Source: Oscillospiraceae bacterium (lineage in GTDB: Bacteria; Bacillota; Clostridia; Oscillospirales; Ruminococcaceae). From it: 33,516 nucleotides of DNA. A model generated the notes under the pieces. The model was not told the DNA's origin, made no database searches, and saw only the letters and a program-made list of their open reading frames with translations. Location of the stretch: NCBI GenBank assembly GCA_014799395.1, contig JAAVID010000095.1:1-33516 (forward strand). Direction: 5' to 3'. A program made the translations under genes and the position numbers. Positions 1 to 6,692 of the stretch are shown piece after piece; position 1 is the first letter of the stretch; each line of letters begins with the position of its first letter.

Positions 1-7
1 AGCGCGG

Positions 8-224
8 TTGAGAAAATATGCCCCCGGCATATTTTCTCAATAGTCGACGATTACGCCTGACGGCGCAATCGCCGACGCCTGCACTTCGCTGGGGGAAAAC
101 GTGGCACTGGTGTCCTTGTTTTCCCCCAGACCCCTTTAGCGCTCTGGGGAGTCCGCCGCTTCGCGGCGGTGCGGGGCTTCGCCCCTCGGTTGCGCTTCGC
201 GCAACCACCGCGCTTACGCGCGGT
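8..224. repeat. Dense array of intergenic hairpins
   Basis: No convincing gene lies in the first 419 bases. This part holds a chain of near-perfect inverted repeats. They are a 15-bp stem at 8-22/26-40 (loop ccc), a 5-bp stem at 61-65/70-74, a 12-bp stem at 89-100/118-129, a 7-bp stem at 153-159/163-169, a 5-bp stem at 173-177/181-185, an 8-bp stem at 188-195/199-206 and a 7-bp stem at 207-213/218-224. Several loops are ttc. The bases at 124-130 can also pair with 143-149, giving an alternative fold. The open frame across this stretch has no ribosome site and an unnatural composition, so I do not call it a gene. It could be a palindromic intergenic repeat family, or partly the 3' end of an upstream transcript. 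Confidence 0.7.
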
Positions 225-229
225 ATTTT

Positions 230-310
230 GGGCTGCCGCCCAAACCTGCGCAAGGGCTCTGCCCTTGCATTCCGCCTAAGGGGCAAGCCCCTTAGGAATC
301 CCGATTTTTT
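230..310 (+). repeat. 81-bp palindromic repeat, left copy
   Basis: This copy carries a 4-bp hairpin at 230-233/238-241, an 8-bp perfect hairpin at 250-257/261-268 (loop tct) and a 10-bp perfect hairpin at 275-284/287-296 (loop aa), and ends in a T run. The reverse complement of 33436-33516 matches it with about three differences. Two of those form a compensatory T-A to A-T swap in the last stem (277 with 294), which suggests the folded form is under selection. Confidence 0.85.
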
Positions 311-352
311 TAACTTTATAATGTTACATTTAATTTTAACATTAAAATCCTC

Positions 353-381
353 TTGAAAAAAAACCAAAAATATGCTAAAAT
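353..381 (+). promoter_or_regulatory. SigA-type promoter for azlCD
   Basis: TTGAAA at 353-358, a 17-nt spacer and TAAAAT at 376-381, with a TATG extended -10 just upstream. Transcription would begin near 388. This rules out the upstream in-frame ATG at 372 and supports the azlC start at 420. Confidence 0.7.
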
Positions 382-419
382 ATTCTCTGTGCAACAACAA
401 AAACGAAAAGAGAGATAAA

Positions 420-1133
420 ATGAACAACCTCAACTTTAAAACGGGTCTTAAAGACGGTATCCCCATAGCACTCGGCTACCTGTCGGTCTCGTTTACTTTC
501 GGCATTACCGCCGTCAATATGGGTATCCCCCCCATCACCGCTATACTCATCTCCCTCACTAACGTCACAAGCGCGGGACAGGTCGCGGGTATCGGTATAA
601 TAGCCGCTCACGGCGGTTTCGCGGAAATGGCGCTCGCTCAGCTCGTCATCAATATGCGCTACGCGCTGATGAGCCTGTCGCTGTCACAAAAGCTCGACGC
701 TAAGTACAGCCTGTTCCACCGTATCGTAACCTCGTTCTGCGTGACCGACGAGGTATTCGCGGTCGCTTCGGGAAAGGACGGCGAGCTTCCCGCGCGTTAT
801 ATTTACGGACTGATAACGCTTCCGTATCTGTTCTGGTCGGGCGGTACGGCGGTCGGCGCGTTCCTCGGCGCAATACTCCCCGAAATGATAAAATCCGCGC
901 TCGGAATAGCGATATACGGTATGTTTATCGCAATATTCATTCCCCCGTCAAAAAAGAGCCGCGGCGTGCTTGGCGTGGTGATGACCGCGGCGGTGCTCAG
1001 CTGTGTGATCTACTACATACCCGCCCTCGGATTTATTTCGAGCGGCATTTCGATAATCATCTGCACGGTCATCGCCGCCGCGCTGGGAGCGCTGCTGTTC
1101 CCGCGCAGAGAGGAGGCTGCCGAGAATGAATGA
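420..1133 (+). CDS. azlC: AzlC family branched-chain amino acid export permease
   Basis: A 237-residue multi-spanning membrane protein of the AzlC family, the large subunit of the AzlCD exporter that confers 4-azaleucine resistance and moves branched-chain amino acids out of the cell. The sequence shows typical AzlC stretches: GYLSVSFTFGI near the N-terminus, the TSAGQVAGI segment, MRYALMSLSLSQKL and FCVTDEVFAV in the first half, then hydrophobic helices to the end. I chose the ATG at 420 because it follows a purine-rich site and the predicted transcript begins downstream of the earlier ATG at 372. The gene overlaps azlD by 8 bases, the usual translationally coupled pair. The family assignment is firm; the exact substrate is inferred. 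Confidence 0.9.
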   Translation: MNNLNFKTGLKDGIPIALGYLSVSFTFGITAVNMGIPPITAILISLTNVTSAGQVAGIGIIAAHGGFAEMALAQLVINMRYALMSLSLSQKLDAKYSLFHRIVTSFCVTDEVFAVASGKDGELPARYIYGLITLPYLFWSGGTAVGAFLGAILPEMIKSALGIAIYGMFIAIFIPPSKKSRGVLGVVMTAAVLSCVIYYIPALGFISSGISIIICTVIAAALGALLFPRREEAAENE

Positions 1134-1452
1134 CGCGCTATACTTATTTATAAGCGTAGCCGTAATGGCGATGGTGACATATCTTATCAGAATGCTCCCG
1201 CTCAGCCTTTTCCGCAAGAAAATAAAGTCGAGATTCGTTCTTGATTTTCTGTATTACGTTCCGTATGCGGTCCTGGCGGCAATGACTATCCCCGCGGTCT
1301 TTTACAGCTCGAACAGCATCATAAGCGCGGCGGCGGGATTTCTGGTCGCGGCGGTGCTTGCGTTTTTTGAGCGCGGACTGCTCACGGTCGCGGTCTGCGC
1401 CTGCGGAGGAGTGTTCCTGACGGAGCTTGTAATGCGGTTTATAGGAGGATAA
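1126..1452 (+). CDS. azlD: AzlD family small permease subunit
   Basis: A 108-residue hydrophobic protein with about four membrane segments. It is the small partner of AzlC in the two-component branched-chain amino acid exporter. Its length and the TYLIRMLPLSLF and FLYYVPYAVLAAMTIPA segments are characteristic of AzlD. The ATG at 1126 lies inside the last codons of azlC in another frame, with AGAGGAGG at 1110-1117 as ribosome site. The next gene starts 3 bases after its stop, so all three are probably cotranscribed from the promoter at 353-381. Confidence 0.88.
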   Translation: MNDALYLFISVAVMAMVTYLIRMLPLSLFRKKIKSRFVLDFLYYVPYAVLAAMTIPAVFYSSNSIISAAAGFLVAAVLAFFERGLLTVAVCACGGVFLTELVMRFIGG

Positions 1453-1455
1453 ATT

Positions 1456-2007
1456 ATGAAGCTTATGTTTGCGTCCGATATCCACGGCTCGGCGCTGTGG
1501 TGCGAAAAAATGCTCGCGGCATACGAGCGCGAAAAGCCGCGTAAGCTCTGTCTGCTCGGAGATATACTTTATCACGGACCGCGCAACGATCTCCCAGAGG
1601 GTCACGCGCCCAAGGAGGTCATAAAGCTGCTCAATCCCTTAAAAAACGAGCTTCTGTGCGTTCGGGGAAACTGCGATACCGAGGTCGACCAAATGGTGCT
1701 GGAATTCCCCGTTTTGCAGGACAGCGCTGCTATATTTATTGATGAACGGGAGCTTTTTCTCTCGCACGGACATCACTTCGATCCGCAAAACCTGCCGCCG
1801 CTCGGCGAAGGCACGGTGCTGATAAACGGACACACGCATATCCCCAAAGCGGAGCTTGTCGGAGGTATCCACTGCCTTAACTGCGGCTCGGTTGCGTTAC
1901 CGAAGGAGAACACTCCGCATTCCTATATGATATACGAGAACGGAGTTTTCGTCTGGAAAACGCTTGGCAATAACGAAAACGAAGAATTTATGCGCTATAC
2001 ACCGTAA
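1456..2007 (+). CDS. yfcE: YfcE-type metallophosphoesterase (phosphodiesterase)
   Basis: A 183-residue cytoplasmic calcineurin-like phosphoesterase of the YfcE/MJ0936 group, a two-metal enzyme that hydrolyses phosphodiester model substrates; its physiological substrate is not settled. The metal-binding set is complete: D8-x-H10, G35-D36, G71-N72-C73-D74, H104-G-H106 and G125-H126-T-H128. Length fits the family. The start follows TAGGAGG near 1441-1447 and lies 3 bases after azlD. The GH5 gene begins 10 bases after its stop, so it sits in the middle of a four-gene run. Nothing in the sequence links its activity to amino acid export or cellulose use. Confidence 0.88.
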   Translation: MKLMFASDIHGSALWCEKMLAAYEREKPRKLCLLGDILYHGPRNDLPEGHAPKEVIKLLNPLKNELLCVRGNCDTEVDQMVLEFPVLQDSAAIFIDERELFLSHGHHFDPQNLPPLGEGTVLINGHTHIPKAELVGGIHCLNCGSVALPKENTPHSYMIYENGVFVWKTLGNNENEEFMRYTP

Positions 2008-2017
2008 GGAGGACATT

Positions 2018-3511
2018 ATGAAAAAAATCATCGCGGCGCTTTCCACGGCGCTTATGCTCACGCTCTGCGGCTGTCAGGCTTCAAACGAGGTTTTGGACAG
2101 CTCGTCGAGCTCGTCAAGTTCGTCGAGTTCTACAAGTTCGTCAAGTTCAACAACAAGTTCATCGAGTTCTACAAGTTCCTCAAGTTCGTCAAGTTCAACA
2201 AATTCGACAAGCTCGACAACAACAAGTTCATCATCTTCTACAACATCAAGTTCAACCACGACTTCAAGCTCTACAACATCATCAAGCACCGAAAGCTCAA
2301 CGGAAACGACCACCGAGACTTCCTCAACCACCACCGAAACCTCGAGTGTTTCGAGCGTTTCGAGTACTTCAAACATTTCAAGTTCGACTTCATCTTCGGA
2401 GAGTTCTTCGACAACATCAAGCACGACATCAAGCTCCGCGAGCCGTAACGATGAAAATATCGACGGTCTCGGCACTATGGAGATAGTTAAAAAAATGGGC
2501 TACGGAATAAACCTCGGCAACACTCTCGAAGCGTGCGGCGACTGGATAAACCCAAGCTCCGTAAGAAGCTACGAGACCGCGTGGGGAAGCCCCGTAATAA
2601 CCCGCGAGATGATAAACGGTTACGCCGCCGCGGGGTTCGGTGTCCTGCGTATTCCCGTGGCTTGGTCAAACCTTATGAGCAAGGACGGCAACTACACTAT
2701 CAGCCCCGACTACATAGCGCGCGTCAAAGAGGTCGTCGAATGGACGCTGGATACGGGAATGTTCGCGATAATCAATATCCACTACGACAGCGGCTGGGTG
2801 AACCTCTTCCCCGAAAACGAGACCGAAAATATGCGCCGCTTTAAGACGATGTGGTCGCAGATAGCCGACGCGTTCAAGGACTACGGCGAGCGGCTTGTAT
2901 TCGAGGCGCAGAACGAGGAATTAGGCTGGAATGAGATATGGAACCAGTGGAGCGGCTCAAACGGCGAGGACAAAAAAGCCTCCTACCGTCTGGTAAACGA
3001 GGTAAACCAGGCGTTTGTCGACGTGGTACGCGGCTCGGGCGGAAATAATCCGCGCCGTCACCTGCTGATCTCGGGATACAATACCGACGTCGGGCTTACC
3101 TGCGACGAGTTGTTCCAACTTCCCAACGACCCCGCGAACAGACTTGCCGTGTCCGTTCACTATTACGACCCGTCAACGCTTACTATTCTCGAAGAGGACG
3201 CGGATTGGGGAAAAGCCAAGACCACCTGGGGAAGCTCCGCCGACATAGCCGCTCTCGAGAAAAACGTCGAAAAGCTGAAAAAACGTTTTATAGATAACGG
3301 GATACCCGTTATTGTAGGTGAATACGGCTGTTTCGGGAAAAACAAGACCCGCGACACTATCGAGAGCTATCTTCTCGACGTTTCCTCGCGGATGTACGCC
3401 ATAGGCGCGTGCCCGATACTCTGGGACACCACCGGCGACGAATACGACCGCAAAGCCTGCGCGTTCAGAGACCCAGAATTTATAGCTGAGCTTATCAAGC
3501 CCGCCCAATAA
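2018..3511 (+). CDS. Lipid-anchored glycoside hydrolase family 5 (endoglucanase-like)
   Basis: A 497-residue extracellular enzyme expected to cut beta-1,4-glucan or a related plant polysaccharide. Residues 1-19 form a lipoprotein signal ending in LCGC (lipidated Cys19). Roughly residues 27-145 are an almost pure Ser/Thr linker, and the rest is a GH5 barrel. Catalytic-domain signatures are GYGINLGNTLEACGDW, GFGVLRIPVAWSN, INIHYD, the acid/base pair N299-E300 in EAQNEELG, HYYDP and the nucleophile E435 in VGEYG. No dockerin or carbohydrate-binding module is visible, so anchoring is by lipid, not by cellulosome. I chose the ATG at 2018, preceded by AAGGAGG at 2006-2012, over an upstream frame opening at 1964 inside the previous gene. 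The subfamily and exact substrate are not resolved. Confidence 0.92.
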   Translation: MKKIIAALSTALMLTLCGCQASNEVLDSSSSSSSSSSSTSSSSSTTSSSSSTSSSSSSSSTNSTSSTTTSSSSSTTSSSTTTSSSTTSSSTESSTETTTETSSTTTETSSVSSVSSTSNISSSTSSSESSSTTSSTTSSSASRNDENIDGLGTMEIVKKMGYGINLGNTLEACGDWINPSSVRSYETAWGSPVITREMINGYAAAGFGVLRIPVAWSNLMSKDGNYTISPDYIARVKEVVEWTLDTGMFAIINIHYDSGWVNLFPENETENMRRFKTMWSQIADAFKDYGERLVFEAQNEELGWNEIWNQWSGSNGEDKKASYRLVNEVNQAFVDVVRGSGGNNPRRHLLISGYNTDVGLTCDELFQLPNDPANRLAVSVHYYDPSTLTILEEDADWGKAKTTWGSSADIAALEKNVEKLKKRFIDNGIPVIVGEYGCFGKNKTRDTIESYLLDVSSRMYAIGACPILWDTTGDEYDRKACAFRDPEFIAELIKPAQ

Positions 3512-3516
3512 CAGAA

Positions 3517-3564
3517 AAATGCCGTTTTTCCTTTTCCGTTAAAGAAAGAGAAAAAACGGCATTT
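3517..3564. terminator. Shared convergent terminator hairpin
   Basis: A long stem with arms at 3517-3529 and 3552-3564, GC-rich at the base and T/A-rich at the top, lies between the stop codons of the GH5 gene (+) and the lipoprotein (-). It probably ends transcription from both sides, although a classic external T run is absent. Confidence 0.6.
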
Positions 3565-3567
3565 AAA

Positions 3568-4518
3568 TTAGAAAATCTCGACGGAAACTATCTCCCCGTC
3601 GATAAAGCTGCTCATGTGCATATCGCAGAACATTGAAATATCTGTGACCGTCACGCTGACCTTTGCCGACGTGCCGTCGGTCGGTATCCCGCTGATGTCC
3701 GTGCCTTTGTTGATGTTGCCGAGACGTATCGTCGGGTATTCGGTAGCGTAGGCGAAACCGTTTATATTCCACTGCCAGACCGCGGTGTTTGTCGTATCGG
3801 TCTCTTGGTCGACGTGGAAGTTTATCACGGGAAGCTTGAGGCTGTCCTTATCCGGAACGAAAAGCACCTCGCCCTCCTCAACTCCGTATTCGCTCACGCA
3901 GACGCGCATATATCCCGTCATTGTGACCGTGCCGTCAAATTCCGCGCTGCACCTCCACAGCATACCCGCGAAGCTCATTCCCTCGTCCATTATCTGCTCG
4001 GTGGTAAGCACGCCCTCCTTGTCCTCGTAGCCGATACGCGAGAACGCCGTCTCGGCGCTTTTGACCGTCAATCCGCCGAATTTGTCGCCGACCTTGTAAC
4101 GCTTGTACTCGGTATCGGTGAACTCGACTGTGTTGAAAAGGAGCGCTTCGGGGTCGTACAAGTCCGCGTTGTCAACGCTGTTGAGACTTATCGTCGGTTC
4201 GGCGAGGTACGCAAAGCCGTTGCAGGATATTTCCTCCCAGTTGGTGTCCTCAAGCGTTTCCCTTGTGAGCGGATTGCCGTTGCTATCGCGCATTTCGGTA
4301 ACGTCGCCGAACGTTATCTGTACGTTGTCCGCGCCGTAGAGCGGGAACGGGAGCGGTGCACTGCTTTCCTCGTGAGCGCCGTCGGGGCTGTCCGTTGAGG
4401 TCTCGGTACTTGTAGCAGTTGAAAAACTGCTGTCGGTCATAACCGAGGATATGTTTTCCTTATTCTCCGCGCACCCCGTAAGCAAAAGCGCAAGTAAAAA
4501 TATCGAATACTTTTTCAT
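3568..4518 (-). CDS. Lipoprotein, paralogue of the one at 27243-28295
   Basis: A 316-residue predicted lipoprotein: Met-Lys-Lys start, hydrophobic stretch, lipobox LTGC with Cys16, a Ser/Thr-rich spacer, then a globular domain. No known enzymatic motif is recognised. Its domain is clearly related to the protein at 27243-28295. Both have a GFxYLAEP-type segment, VGDxFxGLTV/L, FDGxVTMTGYM, a V(I/L)FVP strand followed by LPV, and a YxxxxLGN-type strand ahead of a DISGIP/DLSEIP tail. The start follows AAAGGAG at 4528-4534. An ECF-like promoter (4554-4581) is divergent from the sigma gene at 4655. A role in envelope sensing or surface structure is only inferred from location and lipidation. Confidence 0.8.
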   Translation of the reverse strand: MKKYSIFLLALLLTGCAENKENISSVMTDSSFSTATSTETSTDSPDGAHEESSAPLPFPLYGADNVQITFGDVTEMRDSNGNPLTRETLEDTNWEEISCNGFAYLAEPTISLNSVDNADLYDPEALLFNTVEFTDTEYKRYKVGDKFGGLTVKSAETAFSRIGYEDKEGVLTTEQIMDEGMSFAGMLWRCSAEFDGTVTMTGYMRVCVSEYGVEEGEVLFVPDKDSLKLPVINFHVDQETDTTNTAVWQWNINGFAYATEYPTIRLGNINKGTDISGIPTDGTSAKVSVTVTDISMFCDMHMSSFIDGEIVSVEIF

Positions 4519-4553
4519 TTTGAAGATCTCCTTTAAAATTTATTACATATATA

Positions 4554-4581
4554 ATACCGGGTAATTTGAAAAATGGTTTCA
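4554..4581 (-). promoter_or_regulatory. ECF-like promoter for the 3568-4518 lipoprotein
   Basis: Read on the minus strand: TGAAAC (4581-4576), 16 nt, CGGTAT (4559-4554), continuing as CGGTATTATAT. The same elements with the same spacing occur at 10630-10657. This resembles the TGAAAC/CGTA class of extracytoplasmic-function sigma promoters. Confidence 0.5.
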
Positions 4582-4605
4582 TTTTTTAAAGAAAAAACAA
4601 AAAAA

Positions 4606-4637
4606 TGTGACGAACGCTGCTTCCCTGCTGACTATAT
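4606..4637 (+). promoter_or_regulatory. Putative autoregulatory promoter of sigma module 1
   Basis: TGTGACGAAC (4606-4615), 14 nt, GACTATAT (4630-4637), followed by the shared AACAG. The same arrangement, TGTGACAAAC-N14-GACTATAT, precedes the paralogous module at 6093-6124. Conservation of the two blocks and not of the spacer suggests recognition by an ECF sigma factor, possibly its own product. The open frame's GTG at 4607 falls inside this element and is therefore not the real start. Confidence 0.55.
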
Positions 4638-4654
4638 TAACAGGAGGTGATAAT

Positions 4655-5197
4655 TTGGAAGACGTAAAAATAACCGAGCTGCTGGCAAGCCGCGATCAGA
4701 CGGGGCTGTCGGAGCTTAAGCGAAAATACGAACGTCTGATATTAAAGGTGTGCCGGGGAATTCTGCGCTCGCCCGAGGACGCGGAGGAGGTCGCGAACGA
4801 TACGCTGCTCGCGGTGTGGAAAAACACTCCCGAAAATCCCGACGACCTGAAAGCGTATGTCTGCCGGATAGCGCGGCGGAAAGCGATAAACCGCTTTCAC
4901 TACAACACCGCCGCAATGCGCAACGCCGACCTGCTGACCGAGCTTGACGAGTGTATCCCGTCGGGGTATTCCGTCGAGGACGCGGCGGAAAAGGCGGAGC
5001 TGACCGCGGCGCTCAACGAATGGCTCGGCACGCTCGACGAGAAGAAAAGACAGCTTTTTATTCAGCGGTACTTCTATATGCTGTCCGCAAAGGAGGCGGC
5101 AAAGTCCGTCTCTATGACCCCGACCGCCGCGACAACGGCGCTGCTCAGACTTCGCGAATCGCTGAAAGAATTTTTGATCGAAAGGAAGATGTTTTAA
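4655..5197 (+). CDS. ECF-type RNA polymerase sigma factor, module 1
   Basis: A 180-residue sigma-70 family factor with region 2 (LILKVCRGILRSPEDAEEVANDTLLAVW) in the first half and a region 4 helix-turn-helix (SAKEAAKSVSMTPTAATTALLRLRESLK) at the C-terminus. I chose the TTG at 4655 because AGGAGGTG at 4642-4649 directly precedes it and the paralogue at 6144 starts the same way. The in-frame GTG at 4607 lies in the probable promoter. Its stop overlaps the start of a membrane protein (TAATG), the layout of a sigma factor and its membrane-bound controller. It is very similar throughout to the factor at 6144-6692. The signal it answers to is unknown. Confidence 0.9.
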   Translation: MEDVKITELLASRDQTGLSELKRKYERLILKVCRGILRSPEDAEEVANDTLLAVWKNTPENPDDLKAYVCRIARRKAINRFHYNTAAMRNADLLTELDECIPSGYSVEDAAEKAELTAALNEWLGTLDEKKRQLFIQRYFYMLSAKEAAKSVSMTPTAATTALLRLRESLKEFLIERKMF

Positions 5198-5865
5198 TGA
5201 ATGAACTTAATCCGCTGCTTTACGCTCTGAACGATATTGATACACGCTATATTATCGAGCCCAAAAGGAAAAAGCGCCCAATAGCGCTGATGATCGCCGC
5301 GGCTGCGGCGGCTATGACGCTGTTGGTAGGTTTTACGGTCTACAACCGAGGTCATCATATTCTGGCATACGATAAGGGCAGCTTTGAAATCAACGTAACA
5401 CTGCACGACGAAGTTATCGTTCCCGAGGAGTATAAGTCATACCGCAACACTATGTACACAATGGAGGATATAACGGCTGAGGAGATGTTCGAAATGTTCA
5501 ACGTCAAGCCGCTTATTACCGACAAGTTTGAGTATACGGACGGCGACCGCGGACCCGAGGTAGGTATGGGAGATGTCACATTCCGCTGCTCGCTTTACAA
5601 TAAGACTATCAACAGAGAGATTCGTTATTTTGCCAAGTATATATTCGATAATTATGATGTCACATTCTCGTCTGTGGAACTCTCCAACGCAAAGGATTAT
5701 AAATTCGTGAAGTTGAACGACGGTTCGCGCGCGGTAATAGCCGACAGCGAAATCGTTATCTCCGCGCACTTTGCCTATGACGGAGTAAAGTACGACTTGT
5801 ATATGCTTGACGGCGGCACTATTGACGATATGGAGCAAGTCCTTTCCGACCTCGGCATTGTCTGA
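5197..5865 (+). CDS. Probable anti-sigma-like single-pass membrane protein, module 1
   Basis: A 222-residue protein with a short cytoplasmic N-terminus (about 28 residues, NPLLYALNDIDTRYI), one membrane helix (roughly residues 28-47) and an extracytoplasmic domain of about 170 residues. No zinc anti-sigma motif (HxxxCxxC) is present. Its first base is the last base of the sigma stop codon, so the two are translationally coupled. The N-terminus resembles that of the partner in module 2 (MN-x-(L/I)-NPL-xx-A-xxxx-ID), but the outer domains look unrelated. The anti-sigma role is inferred from gene order and topology. A terminator follows at 5875. Confidence 0.72.
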   Translation: MNELNPLLYALNDIDTRYIIEPKRKKRPIALMIAAAAAAMTLLVGFTVYNRGHHILAYDKGSFEINVTLHDEVIVPEEYKSYRNTMYTMEDITAEEMFEMFNVKPLITDKFEYTDGDRGPEVGMGDVTFRCSLYNKTINREIRYFAKYIFDNYDVTFSSVELSNAKDYKFVKLNDGSRAVIADSEIVISAHFAYDGVKYDLYMLDGGTIDDMEQVLSDLGIV

Positions 5866-5874
5866 ATAAAATTT

Positions 5875-5904
5875 AACTCCCTGCGCCACTTGCAGGGAGT
5901 TTTT
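5875..5904 (+). terminator. Intrinsic terminator of sigma module 1
   Basis: A 10-bp perfect stem, 5875-5884 with 5892-5901, a 7-nt loop and a run of five T, starting 9 bases after the membrane-protein stop. Confidence 0.88.
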
Positions 5905-5912
5905 ACATACAG

Positions 5913-6021
5913 AAAAACCCGTCCCTTTCGGAACGGGTATGGTATTCGGCGGGTGTGCCCCCTCCCGCATCTCTTTGTAACCGCAATGGTGTATAGCAGC
6001 ACATTCTCTACTTCAAATACT
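5913..6021 (-). ncRNA. Candidate orphan small RNA, about 110 nt
   Basis: On the minus strand a perfect promoter (6028-6056) is followed, about 90 nt past the expected start near 6021, by a 9-bp hairpin with a GAAA loop (5917-5925/5930-5938) and a T run. This is a complete transcription unit with no plausible coding frame or ribosome site. Inside, a GCGGG/CCCGC hairpin and a TGTGC/GCACA pairing are possible. It does not match SRP, 6S, tmRNA or RNase P features that I know. It lies between the two sigma modules, its promoter partly facing that of module 2. Confidence 0.6.
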
Positions 6022-6027
6022 ATTGTA

Positions 6028-6056
6028 ATTATAACATATTTTCCTCTATTTGTCAA
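6028..6056 (-). promoter_or_regulatory. Perfect SigA promoter on the minus strand, no gene behind it
   Basis: TTGACA (6056-6051), a 17-nt spacer and TATAAT (6033-6028), with TATG just upstream of the -10. Both hexamers match consensus exactly. The only plausible product is the small RNA candidate at 5913-6021. Confidence 0.8.
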
Positions 6057-6092
6057 CAAAGCATTTTTAACTAAAAAAAATTCAAACTAAAG

Positions 6093-6124
6093 TGTGACAA
6101 ACCCCTCTCTCCTTTCGACTATAT
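6093..6124 (+). promoter_or_regulatory. Putative autoregulatory promoter of sigma module 2
   Basis: TGTGACAAAC (6093-6102), 14 nt, GACTATAT (6117-6124), then AACAG, matching the element at 4606-4637 in both blocks and spacing. The start codon lies 20 bases further on, so the leader would be very short. Confidence 0.55.
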
Positions 6125-6143
6125 AAACAGAGGAGGTGATGAC

Positions 6144-6692
6144 TTGGAGGACGAAAAGATCACCGAGCTGCTGACGAACCGCGACCAGAGCGGACTTGCG
6201 GCGCTTAAAGCCAAGTACGGGAAATTGATACTCAAGGTCTGCCGCGGCTTTCTGCGCTCCGAGGACGCGGAGGAATGCGCGAACGATACTCTGCTCGCGG
6301 TCTGGGAGCGTATACCTCCCGACCGACCCGATAATCTCACGGCGTACATCTGCAAGATAGCGCGCCGAAAGACTATCGACCGGCTGCGCTACAATACCGC
6401 CGCAATGCGTTCGCCCGAGCTTATGACGGAGCTCGACGAGTGCCTGCCGTCGGGGTACTCGACCGAGGACGAGGCGGAAAAAGCAGCGCTTTCGGAAGCA
6501 TTAAACGAATGGTTAAAAAAACTCGACGAACGTCATCGAAAGCTGTTCACCCTCCGCTACTTCTATATGCGGTCGGCAAAGGACGCGGCGAAAGCCTGCT
6601 CCATGACCCCGACCGCCGCAACGACCGCGCTGGCGAGACTGCGCGGCTCGCTGAAAAAATATTTGATCGAAAGGGGATTATTCTATGAATAA
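6144..6692 (+). CDS. ECF-type RNA polymerase sigma factor, module 2
   Basis: A 182-residue ECF sigma factor, a close paralogue of the one at 4655-5197 from the first residues (EDxKITELL) to the C-terminal LKKYLIERGLF. Region 2 contains AEECANDTLLAVW and region 4 contains SAKDAAKACSMTPTAATTALARLR. The start is TTG at 6144, with GAGGAGGTG just upstream and no ATG nearby. The last 8 bases overlap the following membrane-protein gene. The near-identical region 4 helices in the two factors suggest they read similar promoters, so cross-talk or shared targets are likely, but this is inference. Confidence 0.9.
   Translation: MEDEKITELLTNRDQSGLAALKAKYGKLILKVCRGFLRSEDAEECANDTLLAVWERIPPDRPDNLTAYICKIARRKTIDRLRYNTAAMRSPELMTELDECLPSGYSTEDEAEKAALSEALNEWLKKLDERHRKLFTLRYFYMRSAKDAAKACSMTPTAATTALARLRGSLKKYLIERGLFYE

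Noticed and set aside
18-356. Open frame of 112 codons in the leading intergenic region
   Set aside because: It runs through the hairpin array and the 81-bp repeat, has no ribosome site, and its composition follows the palindromes.
2085-2440. Short-unit repetitive DNA considered as a CRISPR array or satellite
   Set aside because: There are no constant repeats with unique spacers. It is in frame with the GH5 gene and encodes its linker.
2074-2475. Minus-strand frame encoding an acidic Leu/Asp/Glu/Val repeat protein
   Set aside because: It is the reverse of the Ser/Thr linker codons of the GH5 gene, and has no ribosome site.
4607-4654. Upstream GTG start for the first sigma factor
   Set aside because: It lies within the conserved promoter element and has no ribosome site; the paralogue starts at the equivalent TTG.
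5913-6021. Possible 5S rRNA or 5S fragment, from a local GGGGCACACCCG-like resemblance and a 110-nt length
   Set aside because: The order of conserved 5S segments and the end-to-end helix are absent, and there is no neighbouring rRNA operon. Kept only as an unassigned small RNA.
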